The notes under the pieces: generated by a model
Database searches by the model: none
What the model saw: only the letters and a program-made list of their open reading frames with translations
Told to the model about the DNA's origin: nothing
In this document: positions 8,547 through 16,395 of the stretch, in pieces
Position numbering within the stretch: the stretch's first letter is position 1
How the letters are laid out: each line of letters begins with the position of its first letter
Assembly (NCBI GenBank): GCA_001899765.1
Contig: MKWM01000043.1
Coordinates: 1-44,125, forward strand
Length of the DNA: 44,125 nucleotides
Source: Thiobacillus sp. 63-78
GTDB lineage: Bacteria; Pseudomonadota; Gammaproteobacteria; Burkholderiales; Thiobacillaceae
Direction of reading: 5' to 3'
Program-made: the position numbers and the translations under genes

Positions 8547-9329
8547 CTACAACTTTTCGACATCCACCTCGAGTCGATAGCCCACACCAACGACTGTCTT
8601 GAGGAGCACCGGAAACCTGACGTCATCACCCAAGTGGCGGCGCAGGTGCGTTATGGAACGATCCAGCGTCCTGTTCTTGATTGCCGCAGCTGAGCCCCAG
8701 ACCATGGCAATCAATTGTTGCCGGGTAAGCAGCTGGCGAGGGAAGGTCAGCATCACTTTCAAGAGTTCGAAATCCCGTTTCTCGAGCACGACGGTTTTCC
8801 CATCGAACGACTCGAGTCGGCGATCAGGATAAAGCTTCCACCCGGAAAAACTGTATACGCACTCAGGCGCCTCTCGTGGATCGACGGACTCGACTCGTGC
8901 CAGGCTCAGAACCCGTCTGATCGTGGCGATCAGTCTGCGCGGGTTGACTGGCAGAGACAGTCTGGCATCGGGCGTGAAACCGAGGGGCCCGGCCCGCCCC
9001 GCAAAGACATGCGCTCGATCCAGGACGATCGTCGGTACTTCCGGCTTTTGCGAAAGCCACTTCGGCCTGTGTGTTCGCTGACCCGAGGCGTCCAGCGCGA
9101 CGATCAGGACGTCGACAAACGCCGGCGGAACATCCATGTCGGCAGGCGCGACGATCTCGAAACCTTTGTCGCTCAGATAATCCGCGAGCGCAGCCCGGGC
9201 CGCCGGATCGGCGTCGACCAGGCAAATGCGCGGGGCAAAGATGGCGGGCACGTCGGCTTCCGTGGCAGTTCGTGTGAAGCCGGCCCCTGAATGTCGCGGA
9301 CTTTGAGAAACCACGTCTTCCAGATACAC
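8547..9329 (-). CDS. OmpR-type winged-helix regulator with degenerate receiver domain
   Basis: A 260-residue protein with an N-terminal receiver-like domain (about 30-150) and a C-terminal OmpR/PhoB winged helix (about 160-258) ending TVVGVGYRLEV. Aligned by eye to PhoB, the acidic pair is reduced to one (LVDAD), the phospho-acceptor Asp is Ala (VDVLIVALDASG), the Thr/Ser switch is Asp, and the conserved Lys of the KP motif is Leu (LSLPV). Phosphorylation is therefore unlikely and the protein is an atypical, possibly ligand- or redox-controlled regulator. It starts with GTG 19 nt after pstB, the position often held by phoU. It may autoregulate the pst operon; this is inferred from position only. 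Note that the usual partners PhoU, PhoR and a canonical PhoB are absent from the window. Confidence 0.85.
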   Translation of the reverse strand: MYLEDVVSQSPRHSGAGFTRTATEADVPAIFAPRICLVDADPAARAALADYLSDKGFEIVAPADMDVPPAFVDVLIVALDASGQRTHRPKWLSQKPEVPTIVLDRAHVFAGRAGPLGFTPDARLSLPVNPRRLIATIRRVLSLARVESVDPREAPECVYSFSGWKLYPDRRLESFDGKTVVLEKRDFELLKVMLTFPRQLLTRQQLIAMVWGSAAAIKNRTLDRSITHLRRHLGDDVRFPVLLKTVVGVGYRLEVDVEKL

Positions 9330-9348
9330 GGCAGTTGCCTGGCCGCGA

Positions 9349-10176
9349 TCAGCCGAAACGGCCCGTGATGTAATCCTCGGTCTTCTTGACGGCGGGCTTC
9401 AGGAACAACTCGTTCGTGCGGCCGAACTCGACCAGCTCGCCGATGTACATGAAGGCCGTGTAATCGGACACCCGCGCTGCCTGTTGCATGTTGTGGGTGA
9501 CGATGACGATCGTGTACTTGTCCTTCATCTCACTGATCAGCTCCTCGATCTTGGCGGTGGAAATCGGATCGAGCGCGGAAGCCGGTTCGTCGAGCAGCAG
9601 CACCTCGGGTTCTAGCGCGATCGCACGCGCGATCACCAGGCGCTGCTGCTGGCCGCCGGACAGGCTCATGCCACTTTCGTCGAGACGATCCTTGACCTCG
9701 TTCCACAGTGCTGCACCGCGCAAGGCCCTTTCGACCGACTCGTCGAGCGTGCTGCGGTTGTTGACCCCCATGATGCGCAGGCCGTATGCCACGTTTTCGT
9801 AAATGGACTTGGGAAACGGATTGGGTTTCTGGAACACCATGCCGACGCGGCGGCGCAACAGGGCGACGTTGACGTCCGCGTCGTAAATGTTCTTGTCGTC
9901 GAGCAGGATCTCGCCCTCCACCCGACAGATGTCGACCAGGTCGTTCATGCGGTTGAAGCAGCGCAGCAGGGTCGACTTGCCGCAGCCGCTCGGGCCGATG
10001 AACGCGGTCACGCGATTCTTTGGAATCGACATGTTGACGTTCTTCAGTGCCTTGGCATCGCCGTAATACAAATCGAGATTCTCGACACGAATCGCCACTT
10101 CATTGGTGTCTTCCATCTGCGTGCGGCCCATGTCGCCTAACTTGATCGCATGGGTTTGCGGGCTGGGATTGTTCAT
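9349..10176 (-). CDS. pstB: Phosphate ABC transporter ATPase PstB
   Basis: The cytoplasmic ATPase of the high-affinity phosphate importer. It shows Walker [10 protein letters not shown] at residues about 61-69, a Q-loop (VFQKPNPFP), the signature LSGGQQQR and Walker [14 protein letters not shown], all in the PstB-specific form. The start at 10176 (MNNPSPQTH) follows AAGGA; an ATG further upstream at 10200 lacks a ribosome site. It lies 52 nt after pstA and 19 nt before the degenerate OmpR-type regulator. Confidence 0.96.
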   Translation of the reverse strand: MNNPSPQTHAIKLGDMGRTQMEDTNEVAIRVENLDLYYGDAKALKNVNMSIPKNRVTAFIGPSGCGKSTLLRCFNRMNDLVDICRVEGEILLDDKNIYDADVNVALLRRRVGMVFQKPNPFPKSIYENVAYGLRIMGVNNRSTLDESVERALRGAALWNEVKDRLDESGMSLSGGQQQRLVIARAIALEPEVLLLDEPASALDPISTAKIEELISEMKDKYTIVIVTHNMQQAARVSDYTAFMYIGELVEFGRTNELFLKPAVKKTEDYITGRFG

Positions 10177-10228
10177 ATTCAAAGTCCTTCGATCAATCAT
10201 TCAATGGCCATGCGCCATGCGCGCTGGC

Positions 10229-11884
10229 TCAAACGCCTTCCAGACCGCGCATCCGCTCGCGCAGACGGTTGCGCAGGCGAATCGCGAACAGGTTGAGCAC
10301 CACGATCGTGATCACCAGCAACAGCGAAGTGGCGTAGACCAGGGGACGCGCAGCTTCGACGTTGGGGCTCTGGAAGCCGACGTCGTAGATATGGAAGCCA
10401 AGGTGCATGAACTTGCGCTCGAGGTGCAGGAAGGGGAAGTTGCCGTCGAGCGGCAGGCTGGGAGCCAGCTTCACCACGCCCACCAGCATCAGCGGCGCCA
10501 CCTCGCCGGCTGCGCGGGCAACCGCCAGGATCAGGCCGGTCATCATCGCTGGGCTGGCAATGGGCAACACGGTGCGCCACAGGGTTTCCGCCTTGGTCGC
10601 GCCCAGCGCCAGGCTGCCTTCACGAATCGAGCGCGGCACCCGCGCCAAGCCTTCCTCGGTCGCTACAATGACGACCGGCAGGGTCAGCAGGGCCAGCGTC
10701 AGCGAGGACCAGAGGATGCCGGGGCTGCCGAACACCGGGGCGGGATGCGCCTCGGGGAAGAACAGCGCGTCGATGTTGCCGCCGAGAAAGTAGACGAAGA
10801 AGCCCAGGCCGAACACCCCGTACACGATCGACGGCACACCGGCAAGGTTGTTGACCGAAATGCGGATGGTCTGGATCAGCGGCCCCTGCTTGGCATATTC
10901 GCGCATGTAGACGGCCGCCATGATGCCCAGCGGCGTCACCATCACCGACATCAGGAGCACCATCATCACCGTGCCGAAGATGGCGGGGAAGATCCCGCCC
11001 TCGGTATTGGCCTCGCGCGGATCGTCGACGATGAACTCGTACAGCTTCTGCAGGTAGTGGCCGACCTTCTGCAGGAGGCCCATGTCATTGGGCTTGATGA
11101 CGTCGGCGATCTTGGAGAAGGGAATCTCGATCACCTGCCCATCCTGGATCTCGGCAGTCAGGCTGTCGCGCGCGTTCCGTGCGCGCAGTTCGTCCAGCCT
11201 CGCCTGCAGCTTGGCGAATGCGGCATCCTGTTTTTGCCGTTCCTGGCTGATCTCGGCCATGGCCTGGTCCGTGAGCTCACCTAGCAACTCCAGTTTGCGC
11301 TGCTTGAGGCGCAGGCGTTCGAGGCTGTAATTGACCTCGCCGATGTCGTGCTTCTCGATGCTCAGGATCTCGTTGAACAGATCGCTGGAACGCGCCAGCC
11401 GCTTTTGCAATTCTGGCCACGCAGCTTCGCCTTCGGCCACGACCTGGCCGTTTTCCTTGACCGACTTGAGATGGCCGAAAAAGCTGCCCCATTCGTGCCG
11501 CTCGATTGAGATCACGTCCTTCGGATAGTTGAACTCCCCCAGCAAGGGTGCGGGAATCCACTTGAAATCGACCCCGTAGACGTCGCGGTTACCCTGCTTG
11601 AATAGATAACGGCTGGTGTAGCGGTCGTCGCTCTTGATGTCGTAGCCGGACTCGCGCAGCCGCAGCAGAGAAATTTCCTCCTTGTCGCGCAGCTCGCCGA
11701 TCAGGCGTTTGACGCTTCCATCGGGCTCGGTGACCGTCGTTTCCACCAGGGGTTTCGGCCACCAGTGGCCAAGTCCCTGAACGGCCGTCATCCAGACCAC
11801 GGCGTACACCATCACCAGGGACAGGGCCACCGCCCCCGCCGTCGTCCAAATCCAGGGCTCGCCACCCTTGAACCAGTCACGCAT
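10229..11884 (-). CDS. pstA: Phosphate ABC transporter permease PstA (extended form)
   Basis: A 551-residue inner-membrane permease. The C-terminal half carries the transport domain with the EAA loop (REGSLALGATKAETLWRTVLP). The N-terminal half has one membrane segment (about 12-35), then some 290 residues of predicted periplasmic sequence with coiled-coil character (long Arg/Glu/Gln stretches around 170-240). E. coli PstA is only about 296 residues, but extended PstA and PstC forms are known in other proteobacteria. The ATG at 11884 lies 11 nt after the pstC stop. The same frame is open further upstream into pstC, but that extension is not translated as PstA. Confidence 0.94.
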   Translation of the reverse strand: MRDWFKGGEPWIWTTAGAVALSLVMVYAVVWMTAVQGLGHWWPKPLVETTVTEPDGSVKRLIGELRDKEEISLLRLRESGYDIKSDDRYTSRYLFKQGNRDVYGVDFKWIPAPLLGEFNYPKDVISIERHEWGSFFGHLKSVKENGQVVAEGEAAWPELQKRLARSSDLFNEILSIEKHDIGEVNYSLERLRLKQRKLELLGELTDQAMAEISQERQKQDAAFAKLQARLDELRARNARDSLTAEIQDGQVIEIPFSKIADVIKPNDMGLLQKVGHYLQKLYEFIVDDPREANTEGGIFPAIFGTVMMVLLMSVMVTPLGIMAAVYMREYAKQGPLIQTIRISVNNLAGVPSIVYGVFGLGFFVYFLGGNIDALFFPEAHPAPVFGSPGILWSSLTLALLTLPVVIVATEEGLARVPRSIREGSLALGATKAETLWRTVLPIASPAMMTGLILAVARAAGEVAPLMLVGVVKLAPSLPLDGNFPFLHLERKFMHLGFHIYDVGFQSPNVEAARPLVYATSLLLVITIVVLNLFAIRLRNRLRERMRGLEGV

Positions 11885-11895
11885 CGCTTGATTCC

Positions 11896-14175
11896 TCAAA
11901 TAGAACTGTATTTGTCGCGCAGGCGCTGGCGCACCAACTCGGCCAGGGTGTTGATGAAAAAGGTGAAGACGAACAGCACCAGTGCTGAGAAGAACAACAG
12001 CAGATAATGCGTCGATCCCACCGCCGCCTCCGGCATCTCCACGCCGATGTTGGCAGACAGCGTGCGGAAGCCGGTAAAGATCGACAGATCCATGACTGCG
12101 GTATTGCCGGTGGCCATCAACACAATCATGGTCTCGCCGACGGCACGGCCCATGCCCACCATGATGGCGGAGAAAATTCCCGGACTGGCGGTCAGCAGCA
12201 CGACGTTGAACAGGGTCTGCCAGGGGGTTGCGCCAAGCGCCAGCGATCCGCTGGTCAGGTGCTTGGGCACGCTGAAAATCGCATCCTCGGCGATGGAGAA
12301 GATGGTCGGAATCACGGCGAAGCCCATGGCGATGCCGACCACCAGGGAGTTGCGCTGCTCGTAGGACCATCCCAGCTCGTTGCTCACCCAACGCGGCATG
12401 TCGCCGCCGAAGAAAGCGGCCTCGATCGGATGGCCAAGCTGAACCGCCGCCCAAATCACCAGGATGATGACGGGTATCAGTAGAGCGGCCTCCCACCCCT
12501 GGCCGACGCTTTTGGTCAGGCCATGCGGCAGCAGATGCCAGATCCATGCGGTGATAACGAAGCTGAACGGCAGCATGAAGATCGCCATCAGGGTGCCAGC
12601 AAGGTTGTTGTCGACGAAGGGGGCCAGCCACAATCCCGCCAGAAATCCCAGAATCACGGTCGGCAGGGCTTCCATGATCTCGATCGACGGCTTGACCACG
12701 CTGCGCATCTTCGGCGACATGAAATAGGCGGCAAAAATCGCGCCCAACACCGCCAGCGGGACCGCTACCATCATGGCGTAGAAGGCTGCCTTCAAGGTGC
12801 CGAAAGTCAGCGGCGCGACACTGAATTTCGGTTCGAAATCGGAGTTGGCGGCAGCCGACTGCCAGATGTAATCGGGTTCCTCGTAGCTTTCGTACCAGAC
12901 CTTGCCCCACAACGAGCCGAAGGAGATTTCCGGATATTCGTTCTCGATATGGGCCGAACGAATTTCGCCCTGGGTCGTTTCCAGCACCACGGCATTCGCA
13001 CGTGGGGCGAAGGCCGCCAGCCGCGCCGGCGCGGCACCGGTGGCGCGTTCGATCAGCAGGCGCTCGGACGTGGCGTAATAGAGGTTCACGCCCCCCTTGT
13101 CGTCGGCAGCCACGAAGCCCTTGCGGGCATGTTCCGGAGCAACCAGCGCGATCGGCCCGTCCATCGGCTTGAATTCGCGAATTCGCGTGAGCGTGTTCTT
13201 GTTGTTCGCATCCCGCACCTGGAACCACTGGACCAGATGCCCTTTGTCGGTGCCGAGAACGAGGGAGAAGCCGCCCGACAGCAATGCGGCCGCAGTGACA
13301 CGTTCGCCTTCCGGCACGACCGTCACGGTCTGCTTCAGGGTCGGCGCATCCTTGTTCTGCACATCGAAATGGCTGATGAAGCGGCCGCCGTGGACCACAT
13401 AGAGGTCACGCTGCTTGACTTCGAGAAGGATCTGGTCGATCTCGCCTTGAAGCTTGGGCAGCTCATGCAGGGCCGCACGCTCGGTCGTGACCGATTCCCC
13501 GGTGAAATCGCTCTCGCTGGTGAAATAGGCCAGCAGCAGGCGGTCGTCCCCGGTCTGCGCAATCGCGGTGGTGCCGTCCTCGTCGTGCTGGATGGCCAGC
13601 CGCTTCAAAGCTTGTCCGGCATCGTCCACCACCAGGGCATCCGTGCCCAGCGGATAAACCAGGCCTGGCGCAATGCTGCGAATATCCTTGGTCGGATCCT
13701 TGGGATCCTGGGTGAAAGTAACCTTGTAATCGTCCTTCAGCAGCACCATCCGACCGTCGGCGAGACCGAAGGCCATGGCCCGCTTGCGCAGGTCGCCCGC
13801 GGCAAAGCTGGTGGCCTGCACCAATTCCGGCAAGGCAACCTGCTCCTGAAGCAAGGGCTTGCCGTCGCGAAGACTGAAGAACGTGACGTCGCCTTGGTTC
13901 GCAACCCGAACTCCGATCTCGACCTGCTCCTCCATCGCGAGATGAACCGTCGACTGACCTGCCAGCGAGGGCACCGCCAGGGGTTTCATCTCGTCCATGT
14001 GGGACGGCATGAACAGCGGCGCCACCACGCCGGCAAGATAGAAAAAGATCGTACTGATCGCGATGATCACGCTCAGGCCACCAAAGACCATGACGGCCTT
14101 GAACAGCTTGTCCTTCGCCATCCGGCGGCCGGTGAAGCCCCCCGCGGAGGTAATGCTGGACTCAATCTTCTCCAT
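11896..14175 (-). CDS. pstC: Phosphate ABC transporter permease PstC (extended form with periplasmic insert)
   Basis: A 759-residue permease. After a first membrane helix (about 28-55) comes a soluble insert of roughly 400 residues with regularly spaced beta-strand patterns, possibly a propeller. The transport domain follows from about 460, with the EAA loop LTSGSLALGATPWQTLFNVVLL. The insert should lie in the periplasm. E. coli PstC is about 319 residues; long versions exist in Pseudomonas and Vibrio relatives. The gene begins about 60 nt after the terminator behind the lipoprotein gene, so it is either reached by read-through from pstS or has its own promoter. Confidence 0.94.
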   Translation of the reverse strand: MEKIESSITSAGGFTGRRMAKDKLFKAVMVFGGLSVIIAISTIFFYLAGVVAPLFMPSHMDEMKPLAVPSLAGQSTVHLAMEEQVEIGVRVANQGDVTFFSLRDGKPLLQEQVALPELVQATSFAAGDLRKRAMAFGLADGRMVLLKDDYKVTFTQDPKDPTKDIRSIAPGLVYPLGTDALVVDDAGQALKRLAIQHDEDGTTAIAQTGDDRLLLAYFTSESDFTGESVTTERAALHELPKLQGEIDQILLEVKQRDLYVVHGGRFISHFDVQNKDAPTLKQTVTVVPEGERVTAAALLSGGFSLVLGTDKGHLVQWFQVRDANNKNTLTRIREFKPMDGPIALVAPEHARKGFVAADDKGGVNLYYATSERLLIERATGAAPARLAAFAPRANAVVLETTQGEIRSAHIENEYPEISFGSLWGKVWYESYEEPDYIWQSAAANSDFEPKFSVAPLTFGTLKAAFYAMMVAVPLAVLGAIFAAYFMSPKMRSVVKPSIEIMEALPTVILGFLAGLWLAPFVDNNLAGTLMAIFMLPFSFVITAWIWHLLPHGLTKSVGQGWEAALLIPVIILVIWAAVQLGHPIEAAFFGGDMPRWVSNELGWSYEQRNSLVVGIAMGFAVIPTIFSIAEDAIFSVPKHLTSGSLALGATPWQTLFNVVLLTASPGIFSAIMVGMGRAVGETMIVLMATGNTAVMDLSIFTGFRTLSANIGVEMPEAAVGSTHYLLLFFSALVLFVFTFFINTLAELVRQRLRDKYSSI

Positions 14176-14233
14176 GATTCACCACGTTATTCATCGCCAT
14201 CGACTTGCCTGCGCCGAGCGCACAACAATTTGC

Positions 14234-14267
14234 AAAAAGCGGGCCGAACCCTGTTCAGGTTCGGCCC
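14234..14267 (-). terminator. Rho-independent terminator after the pst lipoprotein gene
   Basis: A perfect 10-bp stem, GGGCCGAACC / GGTTCGGCCC, with a 7-nt loop lies at 14241-14267. On the minus strand it is followed by GC and five T. It sits between the lipoprotein gene and pstC and would limit transcription from pstS into pstCAB. Confidence 0.8.
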
Positions 14268-14308
14268 CAGTTTCGGTATTTCTTTACTTGACCGAATGCT
14301 TGCTTAAC

Positions 14309-14917
14309 TTACTTGCGCAGCGCGTTGAACTGCTCGACCAGAGCGACCGGACGGCCTTGATCCTTTGTCTTGTTGTTCAGGGCATAGATCACGGTCTCGC
14401 CCTTGGGTCCGGTGCCGATCTCGGTGTAGGTGAAGGTGATTTCCTTGTGGGCCAGATAGTCCTGGAAGTCCTTCCACTCGCCGAAAACGTGGTAGCGGCC
14501 ATTACGCACCACTTCGCCGTAGAAGGCGCCGACGTCCTTGATCCGGCCGTCGTAGATGTCCTCGGCGGCGGTGGGCTTGTCCAGATGGTCGCCGTCCTTG
14601 CTGGTGATGCCGAAGACCACGGTCTCGCCATCGGGGCCTCCGCCGACGCGGGCACGCGTCAGGGGGACCTCGTCATGTTCCATCAGGCCCAGATAGATCT
14701 TGGGCTCGGTCATGGCATAGATGCGGCCGTTCTCATGGAAGACCATGAAATAGGTCTGCTTCTGCGCAGGGGCTTCGGCTTTCGCTGCGGTTTTTGCGGC
14801 GGGAGCTGCCGCCTTGCTGTCGGTCGAGGCCTGGTTGGTGGCGCAACCGCCCAAGGTGCCCAGGGCCAACAGGACAGACAGCGCGACAGCCGATTTTCGC
14901 TGCAGGGTATTCAACAT
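14309..14917 (-). CDS. Lipoprotein with an internal duplication, in the pst operon
   Basis: A 202-residue predicted lipoprotein of unknown function. The signal peptide ends in a lipobox, LGGC, with Cys25 as the acylated residue. A flexible Ala/Lys-rich linker follows (30-53). The rest contains two related modules: about 62-108 and 138-186, each beginning with NGR and ending with a GP-x-GETV motif (94-100 and 170-176) followed by a Lys-rich turn. It is translated from a good ribosome site (GGAGTG) 70 nt after pstS, separated from it by a GC-rich hairpin. It probably sits at the cell envelope near PstS; a role in phosphate or arsenate binding would be speculation. Confidence 0.75.
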   Translation of the reverse strand: MLNTLQRKSAVALSVLLALGTLGGCATNQASTDSKAAAPAAKTAAKAEAPAQKQTYFMVFHENGRIYAMTEPKIYLGLMEHDEVPLTRARVGGGPDGETVVFGITSKDGDHLDKPTAAEDIYDGRIKDVGAFYGEVVRNGRYHVFGEWKDFQDYLAHKEITFTYTEIGTGPKGETVIYALNNKTKDQGRPVALVEQFNALRK

Positions 14918-14942
14918 GTTTTCACTCCATTCTCGTTGTCTG

Positions 14943-14966
14943 CGCGCGCCCCGTCAGAGGCGCGCG
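14943..14966 (-). repeat. GC-rich stem-loop between pstS and the lipoprotein gene
   Basis: An inverted repeat, CGCGCGCC / GGCGCGCG, with an 8-nt loop lies directly behind pstS. There is no T-run on either strand, so it is more likely an mRNA-stabilising or partial-attenuation structure that keeps pstS message in excess than a full terminator. Confidence 0.6.
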
Positions 14967-14987
14967 ACGGCAGGTTTGTATGCGGGA

Positions 14988-15971
14988 TCAGTTGATGCCC
15001 AGGTCGCTCAGGGCCTTGTTGACCATGCCTGCCGGCATCGGCACGAAGCCATCCTTGACCACCACTTCCTGGCCTTGCTTCGACAACACCATCTTGAAGA
15101 ACTCGCGCTCCAGGGGCTGCAGCGGCTGGTTCGGGCGCTTGTTCACGTAGACGTAGAGCACGCGGGACAGCGGGTAGCTCTTGTTGAGCGCGTTCGCGGC
15201 TGTGGCTTCAACGAAGGGCTCGCCATCTTTTTTGGACAAGGGAAGCGCACGCACGCCGGAGGTGATGTAACCGATGCCGGAATAGCCGATGGCGCCGATC
15301 TGGCCAGTCACGCTCTGCACCACCGAAGCGGAACCGGGTTGCTCGGCCACGCGCTTGGAGAAGTCGCCCTTGCACAGGGCCTTTTCCTTGAAATAGCCGT
15401 AGGTGCCGGACACCGAGTTACGACCATACAGGGCGATGGGGCGGTTGGCCCAGTCGCCGGTCATGCCCACGTCGCCCCACTTGCTGATTTCCTTGGCGCC
15501 GCCGCACTTGCGGGTCGAGGAGAGGATGGCGTCGACCTGGGGGATGGACAGTCCGGGAACCGGGTTGTCCTTGTTGACGTACACGGCCAGGGCGTCGATC
15601 GCGACCGGCACGGCAGTCGGCTTGTAGCCATGCTTTTTCTCGAAGGCGACAATTTCCTCGTCCTTCATGGTGCGGCTCATCGGGCCGAAGTTGGAGGCGC
15701 CCTGGATCAGCGCGGGCGGCGCGGTGGAGGAACCAGCGCCCTGGATCTGGATGTTGACGTTGGGGTAAAGGCGCTTGTAGGACTCGGCCCACAGCGTCAT
15801 CAGGTTGTTCAGCGTGTCGGAACCGACGCTGGTGAAGTTACCCGAAACCCCGCTGGCCTTCTGGTACGACGGCAGAGCGGGGTCGACCTTGACGGCCTGG
15901 GCCACCGCGGTATGGCTGACCAGGGTGCAGGCCAGGAAGCCGAGTGTGGCAACGATTTTGTTCTGAACCAT
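14988..15971 (-). CDS. pstS: Periplasmic phosphate-binding protein PstS
   Basis: A 327-residue periplasmic solute-binding protein with a signal peptide ([25 protein letters not shown] at the start, cut near residue 26). The phosphate-binding segments are visible: [35 protein letters not shown], and the later [11 protein letters not shown]. It resembles the PstS subtype common in betaproteobacteria, with [10 protein letters not shown] towards the C-terminus. The start at 15971 follows GGAG at a proper distance; an ATG 15 nt upstream is part of that ribosome site. It is the first gene of the pst cluster. It lies between the defence operon and arsenite oxidase; pst genes are known companions of arsenic islands. 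Confidence 0.95.
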   Translation of the reverse strand: MVQNKIVATLGFLACTLVSHTAVAQAVKVDPALPSYQKASGVSGNFTSVGSDTLNNLMTLWAESYKRLYPNVNIQIQGAGSSTAPPALIQGASNFGPMSRTMKDEEIVAFEKKHGYKPTAVPVAIDALAVYVNKDNPVPGLSIPQVDAILSSTRKCGGAKEISKWGDVGMTGDWANRPIALYGRNSVSGTYGYFKEKALCKGDFSKRVAEQPGSASVVQSVTGQIGAIGYSGIGYITSGVRALPLSKKDGEPFVEATAANALNKSYPLSRVLYVYVNKRPNQPLQPLEREFFKMVLSKQGQEVVVKDGFVPMPAGMVNKALSDLGIN

Positions 15972-16345
15972 TTGCTTAATCTCCATTGAGTAACGAGGGC
16001 TTGGACTATTCTCCAAAAGCAAGACTGCGCGGACGATTGACCTCCGTCGTCCAGCGAACGCCACGATAAGGATTGAATGTTGCAATTTCGTGACTGATCC
16101 GTTTTTTCGGGGCGAGGTGCGGGCGGTATTCACCCTTCCCGAAAAAGGGAATAAGTAGTAGAGAAACTAGTCGGGCCCGTGGCCTGCAAAACGTCGTCAA
16201 GATCACCGACGGTCGGCTGCGGCACTTGGGCCACTGCGATCGCGGAGCGCCGCTGCAGGGCGCGAGCTTCCGGCTTTCCGTGCAGGAGACGTTGAGGCTG
16301 GCAACCCGGACGACAGCCAGCATCCGCAACACGCAGCAGGTGTGC
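15972..16345. other. Region between pstS and the aioA terminator
   Basis: About 370 nt that must contain the minus-strand pstS promoter. I looked for a Pho box (paired CTGTCAT-like repeats) and saw only a weak resemblance around 16081-16100 (CAGTCAC and TTGCAAC on the minus strand), not enough to call. A small hairpin, TTCCC-N6-GGGAA, lies at 16136-16151. No gene is supported. Confidence 0.4.
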
Positions 16346-16376
16346 GAAAAAAAACGGGGCACATCATGTGCCCCGT
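16346..16376 (-). terminator. Rho-independent terminator of aioBA
   Basis: A 10-bp perfect stem, ACGGGGCACA / TGTGCCCCGT, with a 3-nt loop lies at 16354-16376. On the minus strand it is followed directly by eight T (16346-16353). It lies 20 nt behind the aioA stop. Confidence 0.92.
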
Positions 16377-16395
16377 CTGCATTGCGCGCTGTTAT

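Noticed and set aside
10229-13228. A 999-codon frame that would extend PstA far upstream
   Set aside because: The extra part reads pstC in another frame. The PstA start is the ATG at 11884 just after the pstC stop.
12523-14307. A 594-codon open frame on the plus strand opposite pstC
   Set aside because: Composition artefact of high-GC coding DNA; pstC on the other strand has clear family motifs.
15987-16200. A Pho box upstream of pstS
   Set aside because: Only weak similarity to the repeat; below what I would call.
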